Positions 36,441 through 45,020 of a stretch of DNA of 64,000 nt are shown here, in pieces. Below the pieces are notes generated by a model. It worked only from the letters and a program-made list of their open reading frames with translations. It was not told the DNA's origin and made no database searches. Numbering within the stretch: the first letter of the stretch is position 1; every line of letters starts with the position of its first letter. A program made the translations under genes and the position numbers. Source of the DNA: Acidisoma sp. PAMC 29798 (GTDB lineage: Bacteria; Pseudomonadota; Alphaproteobacteria; Acetobacterales; Acetobacteraceae); the NCBI RefSeq assembly GCF_030252425.1, contig NZ_CP126994.1, forward strand, positions 1,736,001 through 1,800,000, given 5' to 3'.

Positions 36441-37193
36441 ATGCCGAACCCGACCGCCTGCCTGCTGGTGATTGGCAACGAGATCCTCTCGGGCCGCACG
36501 CAGGATATCAACATCAAGTTCCTGGCGACGCGGCTGGGGGAGCTTGGCATTCCCCTGCGTGAAGTGCGGGTGATCCCGGATGTCGCCGAGACCATCATCA
36601 CAACGGTGAACACGGTGCGGGCGAGTTTCGACCATGTCTTCACCACCGGCGGCATCGGGCCGACGCATGACGACATCACCAGCGAATGCATCTCAGCCGC
36701 CTTCGGTGTGCCGTGGGAGATCAACGACGAAGCCTACGCCATCATGAACGCCCGCTACCCCAAGGGCGAGTTCAACGCAGCCCGCCAACGGATGGCGACG
36801 ATGCCGCGTGGCGCGACGCTGATCGAGAATCCGGTCTCGGCCGCGCCCGGCTTCACCATCGGCAATGTCCATGTCATGGCCGGCGTGCCCCGCATCATGC
36901 AGGCGATGTTCGAGTGTCTGGCCCCGACGCTGGAGGGCGGATTGCCGGTCATCTCCCGCGCTGTCTACGCCATGGGATTGCTGGAGGGTGCCATCGCCGC
37001 CGACCTGGAGGCTGTGCAGAAGCGCTATCCGGATCTCGATGTCGGCAGCTATCCCTTCGCCCGCGAGATCGGCACCGGCGTCGCGATCGTGACCAAGGGC
37101 ACGGATGCTGCCGCCGCAGAAGCCGCGACGGCGGAGGTCACGGCCATGATGACCCGTCTGGGCCTTACCCCGATTCAAGGCGAACCGGCATGA
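36441..37193 (+). CDS. CinA/MoaB-like molybdopterin-binding-fold protein
   Basis: The 250-residue protein comprises a MoCF_biosynth domain (CLLVIGNEILSGRTQDINI; VFTTGGIGPTHDDITSECISAAFG; VMAGVPRIMQAMFE) plus a short C-terminal part. It lacks the nicotinamide-mononucleotide amidase domain of full CinA. Stand-alone versions are usually annotated as competence/damage-inducible protein A; some hydrolyse ADP-ribose or NAD-related compounds. It lies 29 nt after the NUDIX fusion, and a shared nucleotide-housecleaning role is plausible but inferred. Confidence 0.85.
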   Translation: MPNPTACLLVIGNEILSGRTQDINIKFLATRLGELGIPLREVRVIPDVAETIITTVNTVRASFDHVFTTGGIGPTHDDITSECISAAFGVPWEINDEAYAIMNARYPKGEFNAARQRMATMPRGATLIENPVSAAPGFTIGNVHVMAGVPRIMQAMFECLAPTLEGGLPVISRAVYAMGLLEGAIAADLEAVQKRYPDLDVGSYPFAREIGTGVAIVTKGTDAAAAEAATAEVTAMMTRLGLTPIQGEPA

Positions 37194-37214
37194 CGACCGG
37201 TCTGGTGGCGTAGG

Positions 37215-37535
37215 ATGGCCTGGCTGCTGCTCGTGTTTTCGGGCTGTTGCGAGCCGGTGTGGTCCTATTTCTTAAAGGAATCGCACGGTTTCACGAAATG
37301 GCTGCCCGCGGCGATCACCCTTGTGGTGTCCGGTGCGAGTTTCGTGGCGTTGAGTTTTGCGTTGAAGTCCCTGCCGCTCGGCACGGGCTACGCTGTCTGG
37401 ACGGGGATCGGCACCGTCGGCACGGCGATCGTGGGCATCTTCGTTTTTGGGGAAGCGGCGAGCGCCGTTCGCTTGCTGTGCATCGCCGCCATCGTGGCCG
37501 GCGCCATCGGGTTGCGGCTCACCGCCAAAGGGTGA
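37215..37535 (+). CDS. SMR transporter, Gdx/SugE (guanidinium exporter)-like
   Basis: The 106-residue small multidrug resistance protein has four TM helices. Glu13, the essential proton/substrate carboxylate, sits in CCEPVW with Trp16; KSLPLGTGYAVWTGIGTVG and GEAASAVRLLCI resemble the SugE/Gdx subtype that exports guanidinium rather than the EmrE subtype. A guanidine riboswitch was not seen in the short 21-nt upstream gap. It is probably in the same transcript as the CinA-like gene. A REP-like copy follows at 37560. Confidence 0.88.
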   Translation: MAWLLLVFSGCCEPVWSYFLKESHGFTKWLPAAITLVVSGASFVALSFALKSLPLGTGYAVWTGIGTVGTAIVGIFVFGEAASAVRLLCIAAIVAGAIGLRLTAKG

Positions 37536-37559
37536 CGCGGCGCGATGGCAATACGAATC

Positions 37560-37589
37560 GTAGGGCGGATGAGCGCAGCGCTATACGCC
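37560..37589 (+). repeat. REP-like palindromic repeat copy
   Basis: A 30-bp element starting GTAGGGCGGATGAGCG and ending CTATACGCC lies between the SMR gene and the HicAB promoter. It is a forward copy of the family seen at 28104, 41517 and 56360. Confidence 0.75.
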
Positions 37590-37592
37590 AAC

Positions 37593-37621
37593 TAGACTTG
37601 GACCTCGACCGTGTGTATAAT
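37593..37621 (+). promoter_or_regulatory. Promoter of hicAB
   Basis: TAGACT (37593-37598) and a perfect TATAAT (37616-37621) are separated by 17 nt. Transcription would begin about 7 nt later, at or next to the hicA ATG at 37629, and no ribosome-binding site precedes it. This points to leaderless or near-leaderless translation of the toxin. Confidence 0.65.
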
Positions 37622-37628
37622 GCGCACG

Positions 37629-37808
37629 ATGAGCAGCGCCGATATCATCCGCCAATTGAAGGCTGCTGGACGGTTTCTGGATCGCGTTCGGGGCTCGCAT
37701 CATGTGTTCAAACATCCCAATCGCGGGGGGCGCGTCGTCGTGCCACACCCGAAGAAGGATCTGGGAACCGGTCTTGTCGCCACGATCCGTAAGCAAGCGG
37801 GCCTTTAG
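37629..37808 (+). CDS. hicA: HicA-type toxin (mRNA interferase)
   Basis: The 59-residue dsRBD-like HicA protein has SADIIRQLKAAGRFLDRVRGSHHVFKHP and HPKKDLGTGLVATIRKQAGL. His24 in the GSHH motif is the catalytic residue of this family, which cleaves mRNA and tmRNA. ATG 37629 was selected; ATG 37620 is 9 nt upstream but overlaps the -10 box. It precedes hicB by 14 nt, the canonical toxin-first order. Confidence 0.92.
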   Translation: MSSADIIRQLKAAGRFLDRVRGSHHVFKHPNRGGRVVVPHPKKDLGTGLVATIRKQAGL

Positions 37809-37822
37809 GAGGCACCACCCTC

Positions 37823-38227
37823 ATGCGTTTTCCTGTCGCGATTGAACTGGGCACGGATACGACCGCCTTCGGCATCGTCGTGCCGGATCTGCCTGGGTGC
37901 TTTTCGGCCGGCGATACCTTGGATGAGGCCATGATGGCGGCCGAGGAAGCCGCCGCCGCCTGGATCGATTCGGCGCTCGACGCGGGTGACGCTGTTCCCG
38001 CGCCCAGCAGCCTGGAGACTATTCGCCAGCACGCCGACTTTGAAGGCTGGACGTTCGGCGTCATTACCCTGGACCCGGCGCTTCTCGACGATGCTGTGGA
38101 GCGGGTGAATATCACGCTCCCGCGTCGTGTCTTGAAGCGCCTCGATGCCTTGGCGCGTGCCGCCGGTGAAAGCCGTTCGGGCTATATCGCGCACCTGACG
38201 CTGGAGGAGCCTCGCCGGGTGGCGTGA
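37823..38227 (+). CDS. hicB: HicB-type antitoxin
   Basis: The 134-residue antitoxin has an N-terminal RNase H-like HicB domain (MRFPVAIELG ... FGIVVPDLPGCFSAGDTLDEAMMAAEEAAAAWID) that occludes HicA, and a C-terminal ribbon-helix-helix (VNITLPRRVLKRLDALARAAGESRSGYIAHL) that would repress the operon. AGGAGG-like bases (TTTAGGAGGCACC) precede the ATG. Convergent with the aspartoacylase gene, with one base between the stops. Confidence 0.93.
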   Translation: MRFPVAIELGTDTTAFGIVVPDLPGCFSAGDTLDEAMMAAEEAAAAWIDSALDAGDAVPAPSSLETIRQHADFEGWTFGVITLDPALLDDAVERVNITLPRRVLKRLDALARAAGESRSGYIAHLTLEEPRRVA

Positions 38228-38228
38228 C

Positions 38229-39203
38229 CTACATCACCCGCGCAAGCCTTACGGCCGTATGGCCACGGCTCGGGCGGAGGCTCGGCATCACCAGCAGGCA
38301 ATTATTATACGGTGTGCGAATATCGGTCGCGCCGTCCACCGCCAGCAACGTGTCGCGCTTGCGAATGATCTGGCCGCCTCGATACGACTGCACGAAGGCA
38401 AACCCAGCCGTCTTCGCGGTCACGACGGTCGTCACTTCCGCAAAGGCTGACGGCATCCTGCCGGCGCGCGGCGGCAGGATGGGATCGTCCGGCGCCACCA
38501 TGCCCAGCAGGCGCAGCATCCCGGCGATGGCCTGAATGGTCGCCTCGACGGTCGCTGCCTCCCAATGCTGCCCGGCCTCGACCAGGATCGCGACCGGCGC
38601 CAATTCGTGATCCGCGAAGGGTGCGTAATCGATCAACCGGCGGCCGTTGCTATGGCCGGGATCGGAGACGACCAGGGCGGGCGTGCCGATCCCTTGCGCG
38701 ATCCGGCGCCCCTTCACCGTCGATCCGCACAGGATCAGCGGGTCGGACGGCCATAACATCGAATGCAGGTCGAGCAGCACGTCCGCCGTGTCGATCAACG
38801 GTCGCATGTCGCGCGCGCGATCGAGTTCTACGGATCGTCGTGAGCCGCCGAGCCAGGTCCTGTCCCAAACCCGATTGAGGTCTTCCTCGACATAGCGGGA
38901 GGCGATCGGCTCCGCCGGGTCGAAGCGGTCGAAGGCCGCGACATTGGCGAAGCCAAAGGTCAGTTTGCCGCGCAAGGGCTGCAAATCGCCCCGCAGCAGC
39001 CGGTCGAGGGCGATCGCACCCGCAATCTCATTGCCGTGCATGAGGGACGTCAGAACGACATGCGGCCCGGCCACGCCACTGTCGCGCGTCGTGAAACCGC
39101 GCACGCCGGTGTTGCCCTCACGCCAAGGGTCGAGGTCAGGTGCGGACACATCCACGAGGAAGCGCGGTATGGCAGGTGGGACGGCCGTGGCGACGGTATT
39201 CAT
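38229..39203 (-). CDS. Succinylglutamate desuccinylase/aspartoacylase family (M14) hydrolase
   Basis: The 324-residue zinc carboxypeptidase-fold protein has zinc ligands in SLMHGNEIAGAIALDRLL (His, Glu) and VLLDLHSMLWPSD (His); Glu in AILVEAGQHWE is the likely catalytic residue. Family members remove acyl groups from amino acids (AstE, aspartoacylase) or act on other amides. The ATG (39203) overlaps the argE stop by ATGA, so the two deacylases form an operon. ATG 39203 was chosen for this coupling. Confidence 0.88.
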   Translation of the reverse strand: MNTVATAVPPAIPRFLVDVSAPDLDPWREGNTGVRGFTTRDSGVAGPHVVLTSLMHGNEIAGAIALDRLLRGDLQPLRGKLTFGFANVAAFDRFDPAEPIASRYVEEDLNRVWDRTWLGGSRRSVELDRARDMRPLIDTADVLLDLHSMLWPSDPLILCGSTVKGRRIAQGIGTPALVVSDPGHSNGRRLIDYAPFADHELAPVAILVEAGQHWEAATVEATIQAIAGMLRLLGMVAPDDPILPPRAGRMPSAFAEVTTVVTAKTAGFAFVQSYRGGQIIRKRDTLLAVDGATDIRTPYNNCLLVMPSLRPSRGHTAVRLARVM

Positions 39204-40396
39204 CCGCAGGCCCGCACAGCGAGGCGGCGGATGAAGCTGTCGCAGGCCGCCAACTGGCTCGCGGCGATCCACTCGTCGCCTTGATGCGCTTGGGCAATGT
39301 CGCCCGGTCCGCAGACGATCGTCGGAATGCCGGCGTTGCTGTAGAGGCCAGCCTCGGTCCCGTAACTGACGCGACCGGCGCCGTTCGCGCCCGTGGTCTG
39401 GCGAATGAGATCGGCGAGGGGATGCGTCTCCTCCAACGACAGCCCGGGAATCCAGTTCATGACCTCGAAGCTGAAACCGGCGGCGGGATCGACGGCCTTC
39501 ATGGCGGGCTCGATCGCTTCGGCGACATAGGCGCGGAAACGATCCAGCTCCGCGAACAAGTCGTCACCGGGCACGGTGCGCCACTCCATCTCGAACCAGG
39601 CATGGTCGGGGATGATGTTGAGGATCGTGCCGCCACCCATCAGACCGACATGGCACGTCGTATGGGGTGGCTCGTAGCCGGGGTGGAAGGGGCCGTTGCC
39701 GGCGAAACGCGCCGCTTCCCGACTGACCCAACCGACCGCTTCCGACGCCGCCTGCAAGGCGTTGACGCCCTTGCCGGGGGTCGAGGAATGGCCGCCGCGC
39801 CCGCGTACCGTCACGCGTAATGCCAGCCGCCCTTTGTGGCCGGTGATCGGCTGCAACAGGCTTGGCTCACCCACGAGGCAAAGGTCGGGGGTCCAGCCGC
39901 TGAGCTGCATATCCTCGATCAGCCGGCGCGCGCCGTTGCAATTGACCTCCTCGTCGTAGCTGATGAAGAGATGGACGGGACGCTTGAGCCGCGCCGCCTG
40001 GAGGTCGGGAATGGCGCAGAGACAGGACGCGACGAAACCCTTCATATCGGCGGTTCCACGGCCATAAAGGCGGCCGCCCGTGGCGCGGAGCGTGAAGGGA
40101 TCGCTGGTCCAGCTTTGACCTTCGACAGGCACTGTATCGACATGACCCGACAGCGCGATGCCGCCCGGGCCGGGCGTGCCGATGATGGCGTGGATATTCG
40201 CTTTGGTGCCGGTGTCATCATTGCTCAGGCGAAAGGGGACGTCCAAGCCGTTCAAATAATCACTGATGAAGGCAATAAGCGGCAGATTGCTGTTGCGGCT
40301 GGTGCTGTCGAAAGAGACGAGGCGGGCCAGCATCTCCACGGTATCGGAGGATGCGTTCGCAGAGTCCGGCGCGCGTCGCAACAGGGTATCATCCAT
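39200..40396 (-). CDS. argE: ArgE-type N-acetylornithine deacetylase (M20 peptidase family)
   Basis: The 398-residue dizinc amidohydrolase shows LSGHVDTVPV (His/Asp), GTADMKGFVAS (bridging Asp), ISYDEEVNCNGAR (catalytic Glu-Glu) and VGEPSLLQPITGHKG, then the dimerisation domain and a late zinc His in AQAHQGDEW. ATG 40396 is preceded by AGGA at 8 nt; ATG 40405 is an alternative. With argJ in the same window, it is not strictly needed for arginine synthesis, so it may serve catabolism of N-acyl amino acids together with the next gene. Confidence 0.9.
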   Translation of the reverse strand: MDDTLLRRAPDSANASSDTVEMLARLVSFDSTSRNSNLPLIAFISDYLNGLDVPFRLSNDDTGTKANIHAIIGTPGPGGIALSGHVDTVPVEGQSWTSDPFTLRATGGRLYGRGTADMKGFVASCLCAIPDLQAARLKRPVHLFISYDEEVNCNGARRLIEDMQLSGWTPDLCLVGEPSLLQPITGHKGRLALRVTVRGRGGHSSTPGKGVNALQAASEAVGWVSREAARFAGNGPFHPGYEPPHTTCHVGLMGGGTILNIIPDHAWFEMEWRTVPGDDLFAELDRFRAYVAEAIEPAMKAVDPAAGFSFEVMNWIPGLSLEETHPLADLIRQTTGANGAGRVSYGTEAGLYSNAGIPTIVCGPGDIAQAHQGDEWIAASQLAACDSFIRRLAVRACG

Positions 40397-40495
40397 GTCG
40401 ATCATCCTATACCCGTCGCTCAAACCGGCAACCGGGCATCTGCGCTGAAGCGCATGCCGTTGACGGGTGGCCATGCCGCGCATCACAAAGTCCGC

Positions 40496-41461
40496 ATGTC
40501 CTCCACGGCCTCGCACGCTCCTGCGGCACCTCCCTCATCCTGGATTCTCACCGAGCCTTATGCCGGCTTACAGTCGCAGGCCCTCGGCCTCGCCGAGGCG
40601 GCGGGGCTCAACCCCGGTGTGCGCACTCTGCAACCGCGTTGGCCTTGGACCTTGGTCTCCGCGCCGCGCTGGCCCTGGCCGTTGCGATCCGTCGATAGTG
40701 CGGCTCTGGCGGGACCGATGCCGGATGTCATCTTCGGCTGCGGCGGCATGGCCGGGGCGGTAGGCGCCGCGCTGCGCCGACCGGACCGCCGCATCGTGCA
40801 TATTCAGCATCCGCGCATGCCGCTGCGGCGCTTCGACCTCGTCGTGGTCAATCGCCATGACGAGATCGATGGCCCCAATGTCATCGTCACTCGCACTGCC
40901 TTGCACCGCGCGACCCCGGCGCGACTGGCGGAAGCGGCTGAGATATGGCGGCCGGTCTTCGCCCCGCTGGCGCGCCCGCTGGTCGCCGTTCTGGTCGGCG
41001 GCACCAATGGCCGTTTCAAGCTGGATGCGGCGGTGGCGGACGGGCTGGCCCAATCGCTGGTGGGCATGATGCGAAAGGACCGCGTCGGCGTGGTACTGAC
41101 GCCGTCACGACGGACCGACCCTGCCGCTATGCGCGTGCTGCGGGAAACGCTGGAGCCGCTCGGCGCCTTTGTGTGGAACGGGGAGGGCGACAATCCCTAT
41201 TTCGGGATGCTGGCTTTGGCCGACATGATCATCAGCACCATCGACTCGGTGTCCATGGTGTCGGAAGCGGTGGCGACGACCGCGCCGGTCATGCTGGCGC
41301 CGCTGCCGGGTCGGTCACGCCGGATCGGCTTGTTCACGCGGCACCTCATTGCCGAGGGTCGGGTGCGGCCGTTCGAGGGGCGGTATGAGCATTGGCCGGT
41401 CTCGCCTCTGGACGACACGCTGGCTGCGGCGCAGGAAATGCGCCACCGGCTGGACTTCTAG
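40496..41461 (+). CDS. Mitochondrial-fission ELM1 family protein (DUF1022)
   Basis: The 321-residue protein resembles alphaproteobacterial ELM1-like proteins, named after the plant mitochondrial-fission factor. Characteristic segments: SWILTEPYAGLQSQALGLAEAAG, VIFGCGGMAGAVGAALRR, VVLTPSRRTDP and ADMIISTIDSVSMVSEA. The fold looks GT-B-like, but bacterial function is unknown. ATG 40496 was chosen; longer upstream frame lies antisense to argE and is discarded. Divergent from argE with a 99-bp gap. Confidence 0.88.
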   Translation: MSSTASHAPAAPPSSWILTEPYAGLQSQALGLAEAAGLNPGVRTLQPRWPWTLVSAPRWPWPLRSVDSAALAGPMPDVIFGCGGMAGAVGAALRRPDRRIVHIQHPRMPLRRFDLVVVNRHDEIDGPNVIVTRTALHRATPARLAEAAEIWRPVFAPLARPLVAVLVGGTNGRFKLDAAVADGLAQSLVGMMRKDRVGVVLTPSRRTDPAAMRVLRETLEPLGAFVWNGEGDNPYFGMLALADMIISTIDSVSMVSEAVATTAPVMLAPLPGRSRRIGLFTRHLIAEGRVRPFEGRYEHWPVSPLDDTLAAAQEMRHRLDF

Positions 41462-41466
41462 AGGCC

Positions 41467-41546
41467 GGCGGATAGCGCTTCGCTCGAGACGATGTGCGGT
41501 ACGATCGATGCGCGGTGTAGGGCGGATGAGCGAAGCGTTATCCGCC
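41467..41546. repeat. Inverted pair of REP-like palindromic repeats
   Basis: A reverse partial copy (41467-41485, GGCGGATAGCGCTTCGCTC) faces a full forward copy (41517-41546, GTAGGGCGGATGAGCG to TTATCCGCC). The arrangement repeats that at 28065-28133. It follows the ELM1 stop and may act as its terminator. Confidence 0.75.
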
Positions 41547-41592
41547 ATGACACGCTATGGGCTTCCGATTTCACGATAGGCAGTTTCCGACG

Positions 41593-43491
41593 ATGCTCGA
41601 TATCCAGACCTTCGACGCAGCCAGTGGCGGCAATGTTCTCTACAAGGCCCTGGCGCATCCTCTCGCGGCCGAAGCCATGGCGCGGTTGGCGGAGCGCTTG
41701 GGCGACGCCGGGCCCGTCATGCTGTTCGATCCGGACGGCGTCGCCTCGCCTTTGCTGACGCTGTATCCGGCGCTGCCGATCGCCGGTCTGTTTGTGCAAG
41801 ACGTCCGCGCCCTGGGTGCGGTGCGCGCCGGCCTCACCGCTCAGCCCGTCACCCAGTTGGCCGCCAGCGGCGCCCGCACGGTGCTCGTGGCGGCCTTTGA
41901 CGCGGGGCGTACCATCGCCCGCCTGCGCGCCTGGCTGCCCGAAGACATGACGATCCTGAGCCTCGATGAGGCGCGCCTGCCCGCGGCGATGCTCACCAAC
42001 ACGCGCCGCTACCTCGATCCCCTGAACTTCGCCATGAACTTCGCCTTCTTCCGTGACGAGCGCGGTTTGTCCTCTCGTCTCGTCACCGCCAATTACTGGG
42101 CCGGATATGGCGCGACCAATGTGCGCTTCTGGCTGCGTCTCTATGACGGTGCGGGCGAAGTGATGGCAGAGTGGGAGGCGCCGGCGCCGCGCGGGCCTGG
42201 CGGCATCGCCTTCGACAGCACCGAGATCCGCGCGCGATTCGGCCTGGGGGCGTTCACCGGCCAGTTGTTCATCCACGCCATCGGCGTCGCCGGCCATGAC
42301 ATCGTCAAATACGCGCTCGACACGCGGGGATCGGGGAATGACGGCAGCCTGTCCTGCACCCATGACGCGAATGCCTGGCCGTCCAACCGCTATGCCGGCC
42401 TGCCGGCCCCGCGCGATGATGAGCGCGTGGTGCTTTGGGTGCAGAACAGCCATGGCACGGTGATCCCGGCGGGCGCCATCGCCCTCGACCGGATGGGCCG
42501 GGGCGAGCCGGTGGCCCTCGCCGAACCGATCGGCCCCTTTGCCAGCCGCGCGCTCGATGTCGCGGAACTGCTGCCGGGCCTGCGCTGGCCCGAGCAGGTC
42601 GAGGTATTGTCGGGTCGCCACATCGTGCGGCCGCGTTACGAAGTCACGCGCCGGGGCCGCACACGCATCGCCCATGTGAATGTGGAACGCGCCGATCTTC
42701 GGCCCGATCCGGGCATTGCGACCCTTCCCGATCTGCTGGGGCGGGGATTCCTGCTGCCTTTCCCGATTCTGCCTCGCCGCGACCTGCGCAGCATCGTTCT
42801 GCCGACGCCGATGGCCGAGACCGAAACCGCGCTGCCGGTGCGGCTGGATATCTTCGACGCCGAAGGGGTGCCGCTGGGCCAGAGCTTCCTTGGCTGCCTG
42901 CCGCGCGACCATGCGGTGGCGGTGGATTTCGATGCGCTTCTGGATGCGACGGCGCTTCAGGACATCGGCGGCCATGCCGAGCTGGTCTACGATTTCCGCG
43001 ACGGAGGGGAAGCGAATGGCTGGCTGCATGCCCTGGTGCGCTACGAGATGCGGGACGGCAGCCACGCGGCCGAGACCAGTTTCGGCGCGCATATCTTCAA
43101 CACCTTGATGACCTACAAGGGCGAGCCGCAATCCTATTCCGGGCCGCCGCCGGGCCTGACCACGCGGTTGTTCCTGAAATTGGGCGAGCCGGGCCGCGCG
43201 AGCTTCGCGCATCTGATCTATTCGACCTCGGCCCAGTGGAAGCCGCGTTCGGAGACGATGCTCACCCTGCATGACAGCGCGGGCGACGTGGTGACCGAGG
43301 AGAGCATTTCCATCGCCGCCTCCGGCTCAATGCTGGTGCGCCCAGACCGCATCTTTTCCAAGGCGGCGATCGAGCAAGCCGGACCATGCGGCTATGTGCT
43401 GATCCGCGACACGACCTGCCGGCTGTTCGGCTATCACGGCCTGGTGGACGAGTGCGGAGGCTTCTCGCTCGACCATATGTTCGGGTTCTAG
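41593..43491 (+). CDS. Large protein of unknown function, 632 residues
   Basis: The protein is soluble-looking, without signal peptide or membrane helices, and has mixed alpha/beta composition. The N-terminal 110 residues (MLDIQTFDAASGGNVLYKALAHPLAAEAMARLAERLGDAGPVMLFDPDGVASPLLTLYP) look like a Rossmann-like domain. The rest is beta-rich, with repeated segments of the kind RLYDGAGEVMAEWEAPAPRGPGGIAFDSTEIRARFG, compatible with immunoglobulin-like sandwich domains. ATG 41593 was preferred to 41557. I cannot assign a family. It stands alone between palindromic repeats, with its own promoter presumably in 41547-41592. Confidence 0.75.
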   Translation: MLDIQTFDAASGGNVLYKALAHPLAAEAMARLAERLGDAGPVMLFDPDGVASPLLTLYPALPIAGLFVQDVRALGAVRAGLTAQPVTQLAASGARTVLVAAFDAGRTIARLRAWLPEDMTILSLDEARLPAAMLTNTRRYLDPLNFAMNFAFFRDERGLSSRLVTANYWAGYGATNVRFWLRLYDGAGEVMAEWEAPAPRGPGGIAFDSTEIRARFGLGAFTGQLFIHAIGVAGHDIVKYALDTRGSGNDGSLSCTHDANAWPSNRYAGLPAPRDDERVVLWVQNSHGTVIPAGAIALDRMGRGEPVALAEPIGPFASRALDVAELLPGLRWPEQVEVLSGRHIVRPRYEVTRRGRTRIAHVNVERADLRPDPGIATLPDLLGRGFLLPFPILPRRDLRSIVLPTPMAETETALPVRLDIFDAEGVPLGQSFLGCLPRDHAVAVDFDALLDATALQDIGGHAELVYDFRDGGEANGWLHALVRYEMRDGSHAAETSFGAHIFNTLMTYKGEPQSYSGPPPGLTTRLFLKLGEPGRASFAHLIYSTSAQWKPRSETMLTLHDSAGDVVTEESISIAASGSMLVRPDRIFSKAAIEQAGPCGYVLIRDTTCRLFGYHGLVDECGGFSLDHMFGF

Positions 43492-43520
43492 AAGCTAGCG
43501 CCCGCAGCCGAATGCCTTTC

Positions 43521-43588
43521 GTCATCCCCCGACTTGATCGGGGGATCCATGGGCGCCAATGGATCCGCGCATCAAGTGCGCGGATGAC
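43521..43588. repeat. Composite palindromic repeat (alphaproteobacterial intergenic type)
   Basis: GTCATCCCCCGACTTGATCGGGGGATCCATGG runs into a mirrored partner ending GGATCCGCGCATCAAGTGCGCGGATGAC. Each half is itself a hairpin with a CTTGATC/ATCAAG core. A second composite copy with exchanged arms is at 61765-61834. Confidence 0.85.
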
Positions 43589-43627
43589 GGTGCAATAGGG
43601 TCAGGAGGCTGCCTACCGGACGCGGAC

Positions 43628-43702
43628 TGGTGGGTGCGACAGGGATTGAACCTGTGACCCCCGCCGTGTGAAGGCGATGCTCTACCGCTGAGCTACGCAC
43701 CC
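43628..43702 (-). tRNA. tRNA-Val (anticodon CAC)
   Basis: 75-nt cloverleaf with encoded CCA. The acceptor GGGTGCG pairs with CGCACCC, discriminator A; D arm AGCTCAGCGGTAGAGC; anticodon loop TTCACAC; T arm CAGGTTCAATCCCTG. The remaining bases of this gap (43703-43866) hold nothing else I can support. Confidence 0.95.
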
Positions 43703-43866
43703 AATCCGCGTCGGGAGGCCGGTCTCTAAGGTTTTTCGGGGGGGCGGGCAAGCCCCCGATTGCCGACGAGGCGACAGGTCAGCCGATCACGCGCTTTGGA
43801 GGTCCGGGCCGGCTCTGCTAGCCATGCGCCCGACGGCGAACCGGCACAGCGATCAGGCGATACATC

Positions 43867-44907
43867 ATGATAATGACGGTTAGTCCGCAATACCTCCGAT
43901 GGCAGGCCAAATCGATTCCGGCGAGGAGCGATTTTCGCGGCGTCTTCTTCCTCGGCCTGCTGGCGGCCGGCTTCTTCTTCCTGTGGCAGGTCATGGCCTT
44001 GCCGCCGTTTTCGGCCATGGCCGAGAGGTTGGGACCACTGAGCAGGTCGGCCCTCGACAAGGGGCAGTTCATGCCGGAGTTCGGCGCGGTCATTGCGGGC
44101 TTCATCGCCGTCCACTTCCGTCGGGAGTTTCAGACCTCACTCGATCGGCGGATCGCCGTGCCGGTCGCACTGGCAGTGATCGCGGCGCTCCTGATCCCTT
44201 TGCTCGTCTCGATCGGCGCGCAGGATGGGCTGCATCTGGCAGCCGGGCAGGCGGTGGTGCCGCCGTGGCAGGATACGCTGTTCCACATCCAGTTCCGCGT
44301 CATCGCCACGGTCCTGGTTCTAACGGTCCTGCTCCCGCTCGCCATCTTCATGATGTGGACGACGCAACCGGATATCTGCTGGGCAGGGGTTGTGCTGTCC
44401 GCGATCCTGTACGGCTTCACCTTCTACCTCCATAGCTATCGACTGGAATGGATGTGGCCGCCGCGCATTCTGATCGATCTGGTGATGGGCATTTCGCTGT
44501 GCGCCACCTTGTTCCGGGCGGCGGAGTATTTCGTGGCGGTGCGTTTCACCGCCATCATCATCGGTATCATGGCCCTCCTCGGTGGTTCGATCCTGGCCGG
44601 CCCCAGCCTCTTTTTCCTCGGCTTCCTGATGGTCCTCAGCGGCTGTGCCTTGAGCGAGCGCACATGGTCGGTCGCCGGTGAGGGCGCGCTGCTCGGCTGG
44701 TCGCGCACCGCCTATGCTTTCATTCTGGCGCAGCCGATCGTGCTCAGCGCCTGGCTTATCTGGGGTGGCCGCTTTTCCTTGTCGCGCCCGCTGCTGTTTG
44801 CGGCCCTCGCCATCGTGACGCAAGTGGTCGCGGTGCTGCTGTACGCCCTGGTGCAGCGGCCTGTGCTTGCGGTGCTGCTGAGCCGAGTGCCGAAACCGAT
44901 AAAGTAA
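43867..44907 (+). CDS. Integral membrane protein of unknown function, 346 residues
   Basis: About nine predicted helices (for example GVFFLGLLAAGFFFLWQVM, PVALAVIAALLIPLLVSIG, VIATVLVLTVLLPLAIFMMW, IIGIMALLGGSILAGPSLFFLGFLMVLSG, LFAALAIVTQVVAVLLYALV). The last three helices and the segment EGALLGWSRTAYAFILAQP loosely recall acyltransferase-3 proteins, but the N-terminal catalytic His motif is missing, so it is not assigned. ATG 43867; no operon partners upstream. Confidence 0.7.
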   Translation: MIMTVSPQYLRWQAKSIPARSDFRGVFFLGLLAAGFFFLWQVMALPPFSAMAERLGPLSRSALDKGQFMPEFGAVIAGFIAVHFRREFQTSLDRRIAVPVALAVIAALLIPLLVSIGAQDGLHLAAGQAVVPPWQDTLFHIQFRVIATVLVLTVLLPLAIFMMWTTQPDICWAGVVLSAILYGFTFYLHSYRLEWMWPPRILIDLVMGISLCATLFRAAEYFVAVRFTAIIIGIMALLGGSILAGPSLFFLGFLMVLSGCALSERTWSVAGEGALLGWSRTAYAFILAQPIVLSAWLIWGGRFSLSRPLLFAALAIVTQVVAVLLYALVQRPVLAVLLSRVPKPIK

Positions 44908-45020
44908 GTGTCAGACCCGGAAGTCTTTGACGCTTATTGCGTTTTGCCATCCGGGCCCCAAGTTCGGACTATCCGACCGAGTGTCGTCACCCATCAATTG
45001 CTTTAGTGAGGAAGACCGTC

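Noticed and set aside
37194-37214. Guanidine riboswitch before the SMR gene
   Set aside because: The gap is only 21 nt, too short for any known guanidine riboswitch class.
39836-40495. N-terminal extension of the ELM1-family frame
   Set aside because: It runs antisense through argE; homology begins at MSSTASHAPAAPPSSW near 40496.
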